The position numbers and the translations under genes were made by a program. Shown here piece after piece: positions 12,035 through 23,476 of a stretch of 64,000 bases of DNA. The DNA is taken from assembly GCA_000827325.1 (NCBI GenBank), contig KN832889.1, forward strand, positions 595,389 to 659,388, read 5' to 3'. How positions within the stretch are numbered: the first letter of the stretch is position 1; each line of letters starts with the position of its first letter. The notes beneath the pieces were generated by a model. That model did not search any database and was not told the DNA's origin. It was given only the letters and a program-made list of their open reading frames with translations. The stretch is from Oidiodendron maius Zn (taxonomy: Eukaryota > Ascomycota > Leotiomycetes > Myxotrichaceae).

Positions 12035-12622
12035 CTATACATCATTTCCGCTGGGTGGCAACCCCTTTACGCCTCTTCCCAGATCCTCCTTCAAGAGCAC
12101 CCCGCCCAAAGTCAACTTCTGACAATCCTGTAGCACGAATAACATGCGAGCCCACTCTGTCACGCTCTGGTTTCGCCATGCATGCATCGTCGCACGCTGA
12201 ACGGCGACGTCGCCGCGGTGCATGAGCTGGCTTTCTCCTGAGTCAAGCAACAACTCGATGGAACCCTCAAGCACAACACCATAATCGAGGCTCTGGGTAC
12301 GGTGCATCATGCACTCAAATCCTGGAGCGAAGTCCACTATGCGACAGACGGTGCCGCCCGGGTTGACCAAGCCGAGCTTCTTGGAGGCAATCAGGTCGTC
12401 ATGTTTCCTAATATCGACGTCTGAGTTGAGGACAGCTGGAAACTCGGATGTTGTGTATACCACGTTGAAGCCCATTAGGTGATCGTCATATGATGACCAC
12501 TGACCTGGTCGTGTAGATTGAATAGTTGCTTTACCAGTTGATACATCGTGGCCTGTCAAGTAGCTGGTAAGGCCGGGAAGTTTAGAAACCTGACCTGGCT
12601 GCTGCGGCCTCTCGGGGGGCAT
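12035..12622 (-). CDS. Small cupin-domain protein
   Basis: A single exon of 195 codons with ATG at 12622. The C-terminal half holds a conserved beta-barrel cupin: GGTVCRIVDFAPGFECMMHRTQSLDYGVVLEGSIELLLDSGE then HRGDVAVQRATMHAWRN, with His residues suited for metal binding. The N-terminal part (LPGLTSYLTGHDVSTGKA) is shared by a group of fungal cupins often found beside oxidoreductases. It is much shorter than gentisate or homogentisate dioxygenases, so I do not call it a ring-cleaving enzyme; an isomerase, decarboxylase or ligand-binding role is possible. Divergent from the LigB dioxygenase. Confidence 0.8.
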   Translation of the reverse strand: MPPERPQQPGQVSKLPGLTSYLTGHDVSTGKATIQSTRPGQWSSYDDHLMGFNVVYTTSEFPAVLNSDVDIRKHDDLIASKKLGLVNPGGTVCRIVDFAPGFECMMHRTQSLDYGVVLEGSIELLLDSGESQLMHRGDVAVQRATMHAWRNQSVTEWARMLFVLQDCQKLTLGGVLLKEDLGRGVKGLPPSGNDV

Positions 12623-13355
12623 GATAGCCGGGATTTAAGGTTTGACTATAGCAGATTGGAACTGCTGTCGTTGATAAAATAAAGCGTCGTTTGGGCTTTG
12701 ACAAGTTTAGAGCAGGAGAAGAGGGCACAGCGTTCATCTTTGCATGGAGCAGTGTATCTTGTACCAACCCCACAACCGGCCCGGATATTAAGGATCAAAC
12801 CTCTTGGAGGCCCATCTAGGATAATTACTCCTCACACCAGCCGAGTGGGGTCTGTCTCTTCCTCACACATTCCACGGTAGCTTTTGCTCTGCTGGGTAAA
12901 ACTAGTGGCCACGAAATAATCATTCGTGCTTATACCCGAAGGAGTTAGTGTTTACCACGTAGGTGCCTCAACCTTCATCGCCTGTCGCTCAGACGGTTAG
13001 ACAACCCTAAGTGGCTCTCACTGTGGCGACCACTTGACTGGAGGAGGATGTGGAGACTAAACTCGAAACTTCTCCAGTAAATTAACCATGTTGCAATCCA
13101 AATATCTTAATACTTGACGCCCTTTAATATGGTTAACTAAGGAGACTTTCCACAAATTCCGAATATCTGATTCCTCTCGCCCCGCCCCCCGCCCCCCTTT
13201 AGTCGGCCCCCACACAACCCGAGAACAGCCACATAAAGTCATATACCCATTAGTCTTGATGTCTTGCTGCCCTGCTTTTCCATTATCCGCCACCCCGGAT
13301 TCTCTAATCCTTTCATCTTTATAAATTTCATTAATTGGAAGACGCTATTGAAAAC
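12623..13355. promoter_or_regulatory. Bidirectional promoter region of cupin and LigB dioxygenase
   Basis: About 730 bp between two divergent start codons. It contains AACCCCACAA at 12766-12775, GTGGGGT at 12845-12851, and a C-tract ending in CCCCCACACAAC near 13207. These match the motif seen in other promoters of the island. No coding frame of note. Confidence 0.45.
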
Positions 13356-14359
13356 ATGCCACACTCTGAAGATAATATAGGCTTGACTCCGGCAGCTTTC
13401 TGGTCACATGGGTCCCCATTTATGTGTTCCAAGGAATCTGATTCATCTGCGTATTGGTCAGAGGTCTGTATGCGCTGCAGTCCAGCCTTTATGGACCACA
13501 TGTGTGGAGCTAATCTGGATTTCTAGTTCGGCAGGAAGGCAAAAGCTAACAGCATCAAGGGCATCGTTTTCATCGGTGCTCACTGGGAAGAGCTTGATGA
13601 TCGAATCCGCGTCGCGTCTAAATTGAAACCAAACATTGTTCAGATGGACATGGTTCCGCGTTCGTACTGGGAAAACTATGAGATCAATGTCGACATAGGC
13701 CTGGTCCACCGAGTGGTTAATCTTCTTCGAGACCACAATTTTCAGGACGTCGAGGAGGATCCCAACTTTGACTGGCACGACGACACTGTCACTCCCGCCA
13801 GATGGATGTTTCCCGAAGGTACCCCTCCTGCGACCGTAATAAGCCTTAACGCCCGATTCAACCCAGTTTTTCACATTAAGATCGGTAGAGCACTGCGACA
13901 ACTTAGGACAGAAGGGATCTTACTCTGTGGCACAGGGGGTGCAGTCCATAATTTATACAGAAATAACTGGTACCCGCTCCTAACTAAGGGCGATAATTTC
14001 CAGCTAGGCAGCAAGCCAGCGAGGTGGGCCATTGAGTTTGAGCAATCGGTGAATGATGTTATCACGACAGTATCTGTAAGGGACCATCTCCCAATACACC
14101 ATTACCATAGACTAGCACGAAGTGGCTAATTGATGTATAGGGTCCACAGCTCGCTGGGTCTTTAGTTCGCCTAACGAAAAGCCCTTTATACAGAGATGCC
14201 CATCCTACTGACGATCACTTCTACCCTCTTATTGTCATTGGAGGTGCGGTCACAGAGGACGGGATATATGGGAAAAGAATGGCACAAACGTGGGAGCTAC
14301 AGCATATGTGCAACAACCAGTTCGTATGGGGTAGCTGGCCAGATAGCCCTGCGGAATAA
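13356..14359 (+). CDS. LigB-type (class III) extradiol ring-cleavage dioxygenase, DODA-like
   Basis: ATG at 13356. Exons 13356-13456, 13535-14075 and 14141-14359 join in frame; the first donor (GTCAGA) is weak. Motifs in order: TPAAFWSHGSP (first metal His), KGIVFIGAHWEE (second His), an NWD-like FDWHDD region, LLCGTGGAVHNLYRNNW and HPTDDHFYPLIVIGGA (acid/base His region). This is the LigB/4,5-DOPA dioxygenase family, single-subunit Fe(II) enzymes that split catechols next to the hydroxyls. Fungi mostly open catechols by intradiol enzymes, so an extradiol enzyme beside FAH and GST genes is informative. Length (about 286 residues) is usual. It looks intact. Confidence 0.85.
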
Positions 14360-15968
14360 ACTGCCAAGAAGTCAATGAATTTAATTTTCTCTCTATTGCT
14401 TTAGATGTCTGAGTAATGTCACCTGTCCTTTATTAACTAATTAATCTGATCACGTTGTGCTTATATTAGCCATATATATGCTTCCCCCCCAAAACCACAA
14501 TAAATACTTCGTAATTGTAATACTATTTGAAAGTACAAATGTTGGTAGAAGCTATTAAGAATGACAACAGACTTCAAATGCATTGACTCTTCACATCTCC
14601 AACGTTTGCAGGTTGCGCAATTCCTGAAAGAGCAATATAAGCAAATTTGATTGCGCCAGATCCCTGTAACTTTACAAAACATATTTGAGAATGTTCATGG
14701 TTTTACTACAGCAGGTTACCTTCCTAACCTCTACTGACAACGTATTAATATCTATACTGTGACTCCGACACGGAACTGAGAAAATTAATACAACGTTTCT
14801 CTTGTCCAAGTGTGATCTAGCATTTGCCAGCAGTATATGGTTGATTTTTTAGCGCAAATTTTCGCATTTCTAAGCCGTGTGATATGGGATATTGTCCAAC
14901 TTTACAAAACTACGCAACATTATAAATAATACTACCGACAACGCTGCAAATGTAGACAGCAAGGTCGACTGCATAGTTTCTGTAGACAATATTTGAAATG
15001 GAGTTGATGACTTAATTCTTGAAACTAGAGAGGGAGGAGCTACCCTATATATACAAGGGTTGCATAAGCAACTCGTCTGCACCACACAGTGTTGCGTACA
15101 CTGTTGCACTAATCCTAGGCAACACTCAACAGTTTCGATGGCAATAACGCAACGGTGTTTAGTATTTGGAATCTAGTCGCCATCACACTGAAATTTGCAA
15201 GTTTCGAATTGTACGGGTGGTCTCTGTTGGGGTACTCCCTTTGCACCCATCGCATGTTGAAATACAGTCTCAGATTGATTCATGTCTCTTTATTTACAGG
15301 TGGGAGCAGCCTTCATTATATTCCCCAGACCTAGCTACTAGCTCGGGGAACTGAAATTTCAACGTCATATCGATTTCATACTCGAATTAGGACTCGCGAA
15401 ATTCACACTTGAATCATACAATCAAAGTTGTGAAATCGGTTATCTCAACGACTCTGACATAAATTTTGGACCGTTGAGGGACCGACTGTGTTACAGAACT
15501 CAGGACCCAGGAACAAGTAGAGTGAGACCCATGCAAGAGGAGTAATAATTTACCTCTTAATTATAGGTCTCATAGGTGTTTTACTTACCGAGTGTGTCCG
15601 AATATGATATCGTATTTCGGGGTTGATTGTTAACCAAAACATTGAGGTAGAGACGGAGTTAAGCCGTTGTCGGAGGCCAAAAATTTAAAAATGGAATTTC
15701 TAATCAATACGTAACTTGAGACCCTTACACTTATGATCCTAATTGGAAGCCTCAGTGTATTTAGTGGTAGAAGAAAGTCCCACTATTGCTGCAAAACAAA
15801 TCCTTGATGATTAGTTACCCCACAACATCCCGAATTTGATTCCCATGTTTACACATTGACTAAGAATGCCTTAGCTTGGAGGGACATACAATATAAATTC
15901 GCCTTACAGCCATATTAAATATACCTTCAATTGGTGTCTCACTGTCAGTCAGTAAAACCGATGTCACA
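14360..15968. other. Long intergenic stretch with a promoter motif at its right end
   Basis: About 1.6 kb, AT-rich. On the minus strand near 14875-15110 a short frame encodes a possible membrane helix (STFAALSVVLFIMLRSF) but has no other support. TACCCCACAA at 15816-15825 lies about 145 bp before the nitroreductase start and matches the island's motif. Otherwise nothing recognisable. Confidence 0.45.
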
Positions 15969-16657
15969 ATGTCGGCAGAATTCCTTGATATTATGGCCAA
16001 GCGCCGTACAATATATGAGCTCAAAAATGAATCCCCAATCTCAGATGATCGGATACAGGACATCCTCAAACACGCTCTACTTCATGTACCATCTGCATTC
16101 AACTCTCAAACTACCCGGATTGTTTTGCTTGTCAAGGAAGAACACATCAAGCTGTGGCAAATTGTTAAGCATACCATCAAAGCTAAAGTACCTGCTGAAG
16201 CTTGGCCTGCTAGCAAACAGAGGTTAAGCAAATTCCAGGCTGGCTACGCTACTGTAATAAATCTTTTCTGTTGCTTCTGCTCTCAATAATAATTATCGCA
16301 TACTCCAAGACTTAGACTAAACTTGCTGCTGAACTTTAGATACTTTTCTATAACGACCAGGTGGTTGTCCGAGCCATGCAGCAGAAGTTTGCCAACTACG
16401 CGGACAAGTTCCCCGGATGGGCCATAGAAACCAACGGCATGCACCAGTACGCTATATGGACGACACTTGAGGCTGAGGGACTTGGCGCAAACCTCCAGCA
16501 TTATAATCCGTTAATCGACCAGGAAGTGCAGGATACATGGGGATTAAGTGGCGATTGGAGGTTGCAAGCTCAACTAGTCATTGGCACACCAAGTGGCCAT
16601 GCAGGAGATAAGGTATTCAGTCCTGTAGGGGAGAGATTTAAGGTCTATGGCGTTTGA
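15969..16657 (+). CDS. Nitroreductase family protein, Frm2/Hbn1-like
   Basis: Exon 1 15969-16253 and exon 2 16340-16657 give GYAT joined to ILFYNDQVVV, about 200 residues. N-terminus FLDIMAKRRTIYELKNESPISDDRIQDIL and HVPSAFNSQTTRIVLL are the FMN-binding start of fungal nitroreductases; MHQYAIWTTLEAEGLGANLQHYNPLID and a terminal FKVYGV complete the family pattern. These are FMN-dependent, NAD(P)H-using reductases of nitro groups, quinones or enones. In this island it might reduce an enone or quinone intermediate. Intact. Confidence 0.88.
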
Positions 16658-17065
16658 AGGACAATAGACCGTATTTGGCTTATTACATTGCTACCTACAA
16701 GCTCTGAAATTTTGAAGTACTAAGATGTATTCTTGTAGGATTCTAAGAGACAGGATTTTGATGCCTAAACGCTTGGTGAATTAGCTGCTCTCATCCGGTT
16801 GTTTCTAAATAAATTTTCACAGAAAGGCCATAGACAGTGGCACACGGGTCAAGAAATTACTGGATATACGATTTTGCATGCATCACTTGAATTAGATATC
16901 AATGTAAAGGAGTCTATAGTATCTCACTTTCTCATGGATGAAAGCCGTTAAAGGTTGTTGGCTGCTATATAGGGCTGAAGCATATACTGTACAGTACATG
17001 TGACACTGATGTCTATTAGGCTATCCACTGCTGCCTGTAAGGTGACTCAGTGGGATCTTACCTAG
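16658..17065. other. Intergenic stretch, convergent genes
   Basis: About 400 bases between the nitroreductase 3' end and the degenerate repeat; AT-rich, nothing recognisable. Confidence 0.4.
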
Positions 17066-17215
17066 TGACTCAATTGAGTGCCTAGTATTGAGTATACGGA
17101 CTCTAGTTCTCCTGTATCCTACCTCTTAATTTAGTTGTCTCTGCCATACTCATATAGTAATGCACTGAGTTTCACATTGATTCGCGACTACGGCCTGCGA
17201 ATTTCCTAACCTTTT
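17066..17215 (+). repeat. Degenerate dispersed repeat, left copy of an inverted pair
   Basis: The stretch beginning TGACTCAATTGAGTGCCTAG and running through TCTAGTTCTCCTGTATCCTA and CTGAGTTTCACATTGATTC to GCGACTACGGCCTGCG matches, in inverted orientation, the sequence at about 22150-22300 (there TGACTCAACTGAGTGC, TTCTCCTGTATAACC, CTGAGTTTCACCTTGATTC, CTACGACCTGCG). Similarity is obvious by eye but far from perfect, so the repeat is old. It is probably a fossil mobile-element end; family not determined. Confidence 0.6.
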
Positions 17216-17272
17216 ACCAAAAAATATGATTGACTATATTGTCTAATATCTCTTAATCCTTAATATATTGAG

Positions 17273-18244
17273 CTATATTGCCCTCTCTCCATCCATCAAC
17301 TTACGCCATCCAGAAGTCTCCATCGCCAAGTCAGCATATTTGGCCATGGTTGAAGATATCAACTTCGCTCTTCCCACGTCGCGAAGACGGTTAATGAAAA
17401 CAACAACATGCGCATCAAGTGCTGTCGGTCCATCAAACCCAAAAAGCCAGGGGCTAGAACCTTCACTACAGAGAGTGGATTCCAGGGTTGATAGCAAAGC
17501 GCGAGAGTGCTCGACCTCGTTTTGCACCCTGTCTTGTTTAATTGCGGCAATCTTTTCTGTCTCTATGCTATCGTAGTAACTCCTGTTAGTCCTCATTAAC
17601 TGTTCTCTAAGTATATCGTAGCTAGGTGGCCACATAACGCATTGCCAGCTCATAAGCTGCATATTTGGAGATAAAGACATGTGACTTACACCTCTAGTTT
17701 ATACTGCAGGGCGTTGCGATAGCGTTGAGACAGCCTTGGCTGTTCCAGGCGATTCAATACTGCGGTTTTGATAGCTTCTGCAACTTGTGGCTTGTCTGGG
17801 AACGAGACCGAAAAGTAGTTGATAGAATGCAGTTCCCGTAGAAGTTGATATAGCTGGGTCCTGTGACTTGTTGGTAAGAGCTGCGGATACCGCTCCACTA
17901 TAAACATGGTGATCTTGAGGCTGTCCGAAACTGTAGCCGATTCTGGACAGCTTAGCGCAGGAACCTAGATGAGAAGTCAACAATTTGATATAGATTATAC
18001 AAGGTTTATTCGAAACTGTGATATAGCAACTCACCTGGCCCTTCGGATTTACATCGCATAAGTATGATTCTTCGAGCTGCTCTTCATGGAAGATATCTAT
18101 CTCACGCTCCTCCACGACCATCTCGCTGGCAGTGTCTTTGGCAATTCCTCTGATGGCCAATGTGTACCGAACCATGACAGAACAGATGGAAAGCCGATTG
18201 TGATATAAAAGATATGGCAACTTGCAAGTTGGTTGAGTCTCCAT
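17273..18244 (-). CDS. GST1: glutathione S-transferase-like protein
   Basis: ATG at 18244. Three exons: the first ends ...NPKGQ, the second starts VPALSCPESATVSDSL and ends ...YKLEV, the third starts SYYDSIETEK and ends DGERAI at 17273; about 265 residues. The N-terminal thioredoxin-like part has YHNRLSICSVMVRYTLA, the NPKGQVPAL cis-Pro loop and a DSL position for glutathione gamma-glutamyl binding. The C-terminal helical domain has WLFGFDGPTALDAHVVVFINRL, the GST N-capping region. Ser/Cys in SICS could be the catalytic residue. GST2 has identical intron positions. Likely role: isomerisation (as maleylacetoacetate isomerase) or conjugation of an electrophile. Divergent from the FAD monooxygenase. 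Confidence 0.82.
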
Positions 18245-19414
18245 GGCGGAAGAGCAGTCGTCAATTTCATAGATCCGTTACGGTGATGGCTTTGCACCAT
18301 AGTTGATAAACTCCAGGCTGTGGGATCTTCTCGTTCATTGAAGTCCAGGCTTCGTACGACTTAACTTGGAAGAGATGCCTTGAAATAGATATTAGTAAGT
18401 GGAATTATTATAGGAGGGGTAAGGAGCAAACGGCTAAGGTGGGGTGCGGACTGTCCCCACCAGTGTACCCCACACGATCTGCAGAGTTTGAGGCATGATT
18501 TTGATGCAGTAACTCATATCCGTTCTTTGTTTGGTTTTATGCGAAAGTGCCGCTGTCTCCTGAACATGGACCTTTGGGTAGAGGTGGAAAGTTTGTGGGA
18601 CTTCGACGACTTTGAACCTGGCTAGGGAGGTCGCAAGGGTGGGGACTCGTCTATGATCCAATTGGTAGTCATCCTTCTTCTCGTCATAAAACAACCATGT
18701 CAAAATGTTCTATATTATTAGTTATACAGTACATTCTAACTTTTTGATAAAAAGTATTTTTATACACATCAAGGGCTATGTTAATAAGATCTATTCGATT
18801 ATGCTCACAAAATGTAAACCTGGGGGCAGATTGATGGTAGATTAGCAAATCGCTATTGTAATTAAACTATGATAATAAATTGCGTGTCTATCCAATTAGG
18901 TGTCTAGCTCGTGAGATTTATAAGAATGGCTACGAAGTTCTACAACTTAATGAGCAACGATGGGGGAATGTGAATAGCTGACACATCCTCCACACCGTAA
19001 GCCTGGCTAGTCCTTGACAGGTGTAGCATGGTACAGCAAGGCGGTAAAACACAGCAGCGATGTAGAGCGCCATTCGTTCATAAATTTTAAGTAAATCCTC
19101 CTAATCTCCAGTCCTATATCAGAAAGGATCCCAACGCCACATTTTTCCCCGCTGCCCCAAGACCCCCACAATTGCCGATTTCTCCACTTTTGCCACACCA
19201 TTAAAAAATAGCCAAAGTACTACAAAAGTCTGGAGAGAGGGGAAGGGCTGTTGTGGGGTGATTGGTCATTCATTGGTCACGAGCCGCAATCTTGACGAAG
19301 GCACAAAGACACATATGAGTTGAATGCCAGGCCTTAACATTTCAGTGTTCAGTCTTAGAAAAGGTCGCTCAGTCAGAAACGCAATTTCAACGCTGAATAG
19401 TAGATAATAGAAAC
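18245..19414. promoter_or_regulatory. Bidirectional promoter region of GST1 and FAD monooxygenase
   Basis: About 1.17 kb between divergent starts. Motif matches: GTGGGGTG at 18439-18446, TACCCCACAC at 18466-18475 and TTGTGGGGTG (reverse of CACCCCACAA) at 19251-19260. No convincing gene within. Confidence 0.45.
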
Positions 19415-21228
19415 ATGATGGCTAATACGGAAATGGCCACCGTTGAGGACCGCGCTACTCACCCGCCATTATGTCGTCCGTCAGGGGTGTTTCTGAACGT
19501 GGGGATTGTTGGTGCTGGTATTGCAGGACTAGCAGCTGCGGCTGCTCTGAGTCGTATCGGCCATAATGTAGAGGTTAGCATGCCCCTCTATGCTTTGAAT
19601 TACCTCCCGACCTTCTCAGTCATAGAACGCTTAATATTCAATATAGTTATATGAGCGTTCTCAATTTTCCAACGAAGTGGGAGCCGCAATCAACCTCGGT
19701 CCTAATGCTGGACCTGTGTTGGAAGCTTTGGGATTTGATCATGAGCGTGCGCGCACAATGTCGGTCGCAGAGGTAAGCAGATAAACAGTTGGAAAATCGG
19801 ACATAGCTAATGCTTGAGATAGGGTATACAATATGAAGCCTCAACTCTCAAGGAAACTTACCACGGTAACTACGAACATTTTGAGTATCAATACGGCGCG
19901 CCATGGTTTTTCGTTCATCGAGTCGATCTTCATAATGAGCTGAAGACTCTTGCTCTCGCTCCGTCTGATGGATTTCCTGCTGTTAAATTGAATTTGTCTA
20001 CTCCAGTGGTTGATGTGAATTGCGAGGCTGGAACTTTGACTTTGGCTGATGGCTCGACAGTCCGAAAAGATGTCATTATTGGAGCTGACGGTGTCCATGT
20101 AAGTCCTCATAAGTCAACGCGTTCAATATGATGACGAATATTTGACTATGACCAAGTCTATTGTTGCACATCGGGTCCTTGGGAAAGATATCCCCGCAGC
20201 TTCGGTCGGCGAATGTGCTTTCCGATTCCTGATCCCTACAGAGACATTACTGCAAAACGAGACGACACGTCCACTGTTCTCGGGGAAAAAGACTGCGTTA
20301 AATATTGCTGCGACATGTGATCGGCGGCTGATTTGGTACCCTTGCAGAAAGCACGTTCAGGTAACCTTTGATATTGAAATATTTTTCTGATTATATGATA
20401 GTGGAGACATTCAAAACTTTGTTGCTCTGCATCCAGCCAAAGATGACAACAAGGATGATGAGGGTAAGAAGAGCCCAATTAATTGTTACATGAGAATTCG
20501 GATGATTAAAATCATATAGACTGGCAAGCCGACGGGAAGATCGAGGATTTGATCCAGACTTTCGAGAAGTTTCATCCCTCTCTAGTTGAGGTTTGTCGGT
20601 AGGTTACCACACACAAGTTAACTTGATTCATCAAATGGTCGGAACTAATCGGGTTGATTTTCAGAAATGCCCAAGACCTTAAGTTGTGGAAACTACTCTA
20701 TCGCGCCCCTATACGCCAATGGTCGAAAGGGAAAGTGATTATTATTGGAGATGCCGCCCACCCTATGTTGCCACGTTAGTTTCCACTGTCGGAAAATTTA
20801 GGACTTTGCTAATTCAAGTCGCCTGGACCTAGACCAGGGACAGGGAGGTAATCAAGCAATAGAAGACGCTGGTGCTCTGGCTATGCTCCTATCTGAGCTA
20901 CAGAGCCTCGAAGATGTTCCGCGTCGACTAGAGCTGGTTCAAAATATTCGCAGAGACAGAGCCGGAGCTATGCAGATCCTTTCCAACGCAGGCCAAGATG
21001 AGGCTCATAGGGTTGAAAAAGATGCGATGGCATATGTTCATGGACCGATTCCAAGTAAGTCAATCCCTCTCGGAAATGGTACGTTCGAGGCTGAATCATC
21101 CATGTCATTCAGAAAACCAGAAAGAGTTTCATGACTTCAACTTCGGTTACAATATTTTTAAATCATGTATTGCGTCTTTGCAGTCTGAGGGCATCAGAAT
21201 GGATGAGACATTGAATAGACACAAATGA
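19415..21228 (+). CDS. FAD-dependent aromatic monooxygenase, salicylate-hydroxylase-like
   Basis: ATG at 19415; about eight exons can be followed. Motifs: GIVGAGIAGLAAAAALSRIG (Rossmann GxGxxG) joined to VELYERSQFSNEVGAAINLG; GADGVHS (the DG fingerprint) after an intron; KVIIIGDAAHPMLPH joined to QGQGGNQAIEDAGAL (the GD FAD-ribityl motif); then RDRAGAMQILSNAG and a C-terminal exon FHDFNFGYNIFKSC, stop at 21228. This is a class A flavoprotein monooxygenase which uses NAD(P)H and O2 to hydroxylate aromatic rings; salicylate hydroxylases decarboxylate at the same time to give catechol. A catechol-type product would be a natural substrate for the LigB dioxygenase nearby. One middle exon (about 20340-20470) was joined with less certainty. 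Confidence 0.88.
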
Positions 21229-21589
21229 CCTTGTGAACCGCAGGGACGTGTAAACATGCTACTGGCAAATAAATCCTTTTACATCTCGTCTACATGATAT
21301 GCCATGGCAAATGAATTAAGTAAATAATGTCCATGATATATCTAACTCATAAGAATAGCGAAGACAAGCACCCATCAATTCAAGATAGAGCGAATGTTTC
21401 TTGGTAAGCATCATCCAGGATGTGAAAAAAAATGCTCTTCCCAACTAGGAACTTATGATCAGACAGTTCTGGCCTAACTCGAGCCTGCCTTCTTAATCAA
21501 ATTGCCGATATACATGAAGAATTTTGAAAATATTACTAGCAGCTTATGTTCATCTAAAGCATTTTTGAAACACAGACAGCCTCCTTTTC

Positions 21590-22529
21590 GCTTCCTTAGT
21601 ATAATTATATTACCTTAAATATTGTTAAAGTCTTAACGGAATATAGAAACCCCTTTAGCACTTATCGCCTCTAGAACCACTAAGTGGTATCAGGTCGCTG
21701 GTAATGGAGACCTTCTATATAAGACGAGAGAGCATGAAAATCTAACTCGTACATACTATTTAGTGATTTATTTTCCCTATCGATATACCGCTACATATAT
21801 GAAGCATCTATACATCTAGTTATAGTACAAGATCTTGAACTAGGGTTTGGCTATCTTCTACCCCTTATTTCCAAAAATAGAGGCTGTCTAAAGACAACAC
21901 GCATTCGCAAGTAAGAGAGATAACGGAAAAAGAAGACTAAGTGTTTAAATATACGGTGTATGCAAGAAGGTCACAATAAACGTAGCTGTAGAGCAGCTAA
22001 CGATAACATGCCTAGAGTGTAGGGAGAGGACAGTGATACTAAAGTAAAGCCAGAAGAAGTTTTACAGGCAATAATTGTTGAGGATCCTGCACAAAGACGT
22101 GGTAGTAGAGAACATAGAAGGACATAATAGACAAGACAAATTCTTAAGAGAGGTCACAGGTACGCAGGTCGTAGTTAGGAATCAAGGTGAAACTCAGTTA
22201 CATTGACTATTGGGTGATGCAGAGTCAACGGAGGTAAAAAGAGGTTATACAGGAGAATTGAAGCCCTTATAATTAGTACCACGCACTCAGTTGAGTCACA
22301 AGATAGGCTCCCACCTAGACACCTGTCGGTAGCCATGTAGTCAACCATATCGCACGTGTAGTATGCACTTAAACCCTTTAGAATTAGTCAATACTATATA
22401 ATAATTTTCGTAGGCTAGTATAATCTAGAGTCAAGTATTTCAAACTTTTAACTATTATAGAAACATTCTCTCCTTTTTATGTAGGCTATAATTAATCGAT
22501 TATACTTAATAGGGCGATACTTGAGACTT
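21590..22529. mobile_element. AT-rich degenerate repeat region, probable fossil element
   Basis: Strongly AT-rich with no coding frame. It holds a promoter-like CTTCTATATAAGACGAGAGA near 21712 and, at 22150-22300, the inverted partner of the repeat at 17066-17215. The base skew suggests C-to-T decay (RIP-like). I read it as a heavily eroded element, perhaps LTR-type; limits and family are uncertain. The stretch 21229-21589 before it has nothing recognisable. Confidence 0.35.
22150..22300 (-). repeat. Degenerate dispersed repeat, right copy of an inverted pair
   Basis: Inverted partner of 17066-17215. The two copies lie 5 kb apart and enclose GST1, the FAD monooxygenase and the 3' side of GST2. 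Confidence 0.6.
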
Positions 22530-23476
22530 CTATGCACCTTCCACCCATAAGCTATGTAGAGTCGGCCGTCCATTCATGATGTCTTTCCATTTACTTTCAG
22601 CCATAACATGTTGTCCATACTCACGGATATCCCCCGTCATCAGATCTTCCCGCTTTGCATCGAACAAGCGGGCAATGAACACCACCGTGTGTGCGTCCAA
22701 TGCAGTGGGTCCAACTGCATCTCCATATATCCATAAGCTTCCTTGACCATATTTTAGCCGAAGACTAAGTATTTCCTGGAAGAAGTCCCACGCCTGCTGC
22801 TCAGCCTTAATGATTGCCTCCTTCTCTAGCGCGTGAACAAGGGTTCTCTCGTGGCTAAGACAGCAGGATTGGTGAGCAGATAATAAAATCGTGTGACAAA
22901 ATCGAGATAGCACCTACTAGTCGGCTTTGTATTCTAGCGCCTGACGGTATTCCTTTGAGATATCTGACCTCTCGAGAAGCTTCTCAATAGCGATACTGAT
23001 GCCTTTAGCTCTCTGTTGCTGTGGGTTGAAAGATAGAGAAAGGTATTGGATTTGATGCAGCTGCTTCAGCAGCTGCACAATAGTATTACAGTGCGGTTGC
23101 GGCGTAAGATGACTATAAATATCGCACAAGTAATATGTAATGTCCAAACTGTCTGTGAGAGGAACAGGAAGCGACGACGATGTGAGCGCGGGCACCTATC
23201 TCACGTCAGTCACCTTGACTCGTGTGCTTAGGATTGCCCAATAGTGTATGATGTTCAGACCTGGCCTTTGGGATTAACTCGGAGAAGAAAATCTTCACTG
23301 AGCTGTTCTTCACGGTAGATATCGGTGATCGTTTCTTCTATGATGATTGTATCATCAACGGATTTAGGCAACTTGGCTAACGCGATTGTAAACCGCACCA
23401 TAATGGAGCAGATTGAAAAAGGATTATGATACAGCATATAATGCGCATTCTGATTCTGGGCTGATTCCTGCGGCAT
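22530..23476 (-). CDS. GST2: glutathione S-transferase-like protein, paralog of GST1
   Basis: ATG at 23476. Three exons join as NPKGQ|VPALTSSSLPVPLTDSL and EYKAD|YHERTLVHALEKE, ending LHSLWVEGA at 22530; about 280 residues. It matches GST1 from end to end: YHNPFSICSIMVRFTIA against YHNRLSICSVMVRYTLA, and GPTALDAHTVVFIARLFD against GPTALDAHVVVFINRLRD. Both introns sit at the same codon positions. The proteins have diverged well beyond half of their residues, so this is an old duplication kept in one island, which suggests two distinct GST steps or subunits. Its upstream region has a G-tract (GGGGCGGGGTGGGGGAG near 23698). Confidence 0.82.

Noticed and set aside
12035-12622. Cupin as gentisate or homogentisate dioxygenase
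   Set aside because: At 195 residues with one barrel it is too short and lacks the second barrel of those enzymes.
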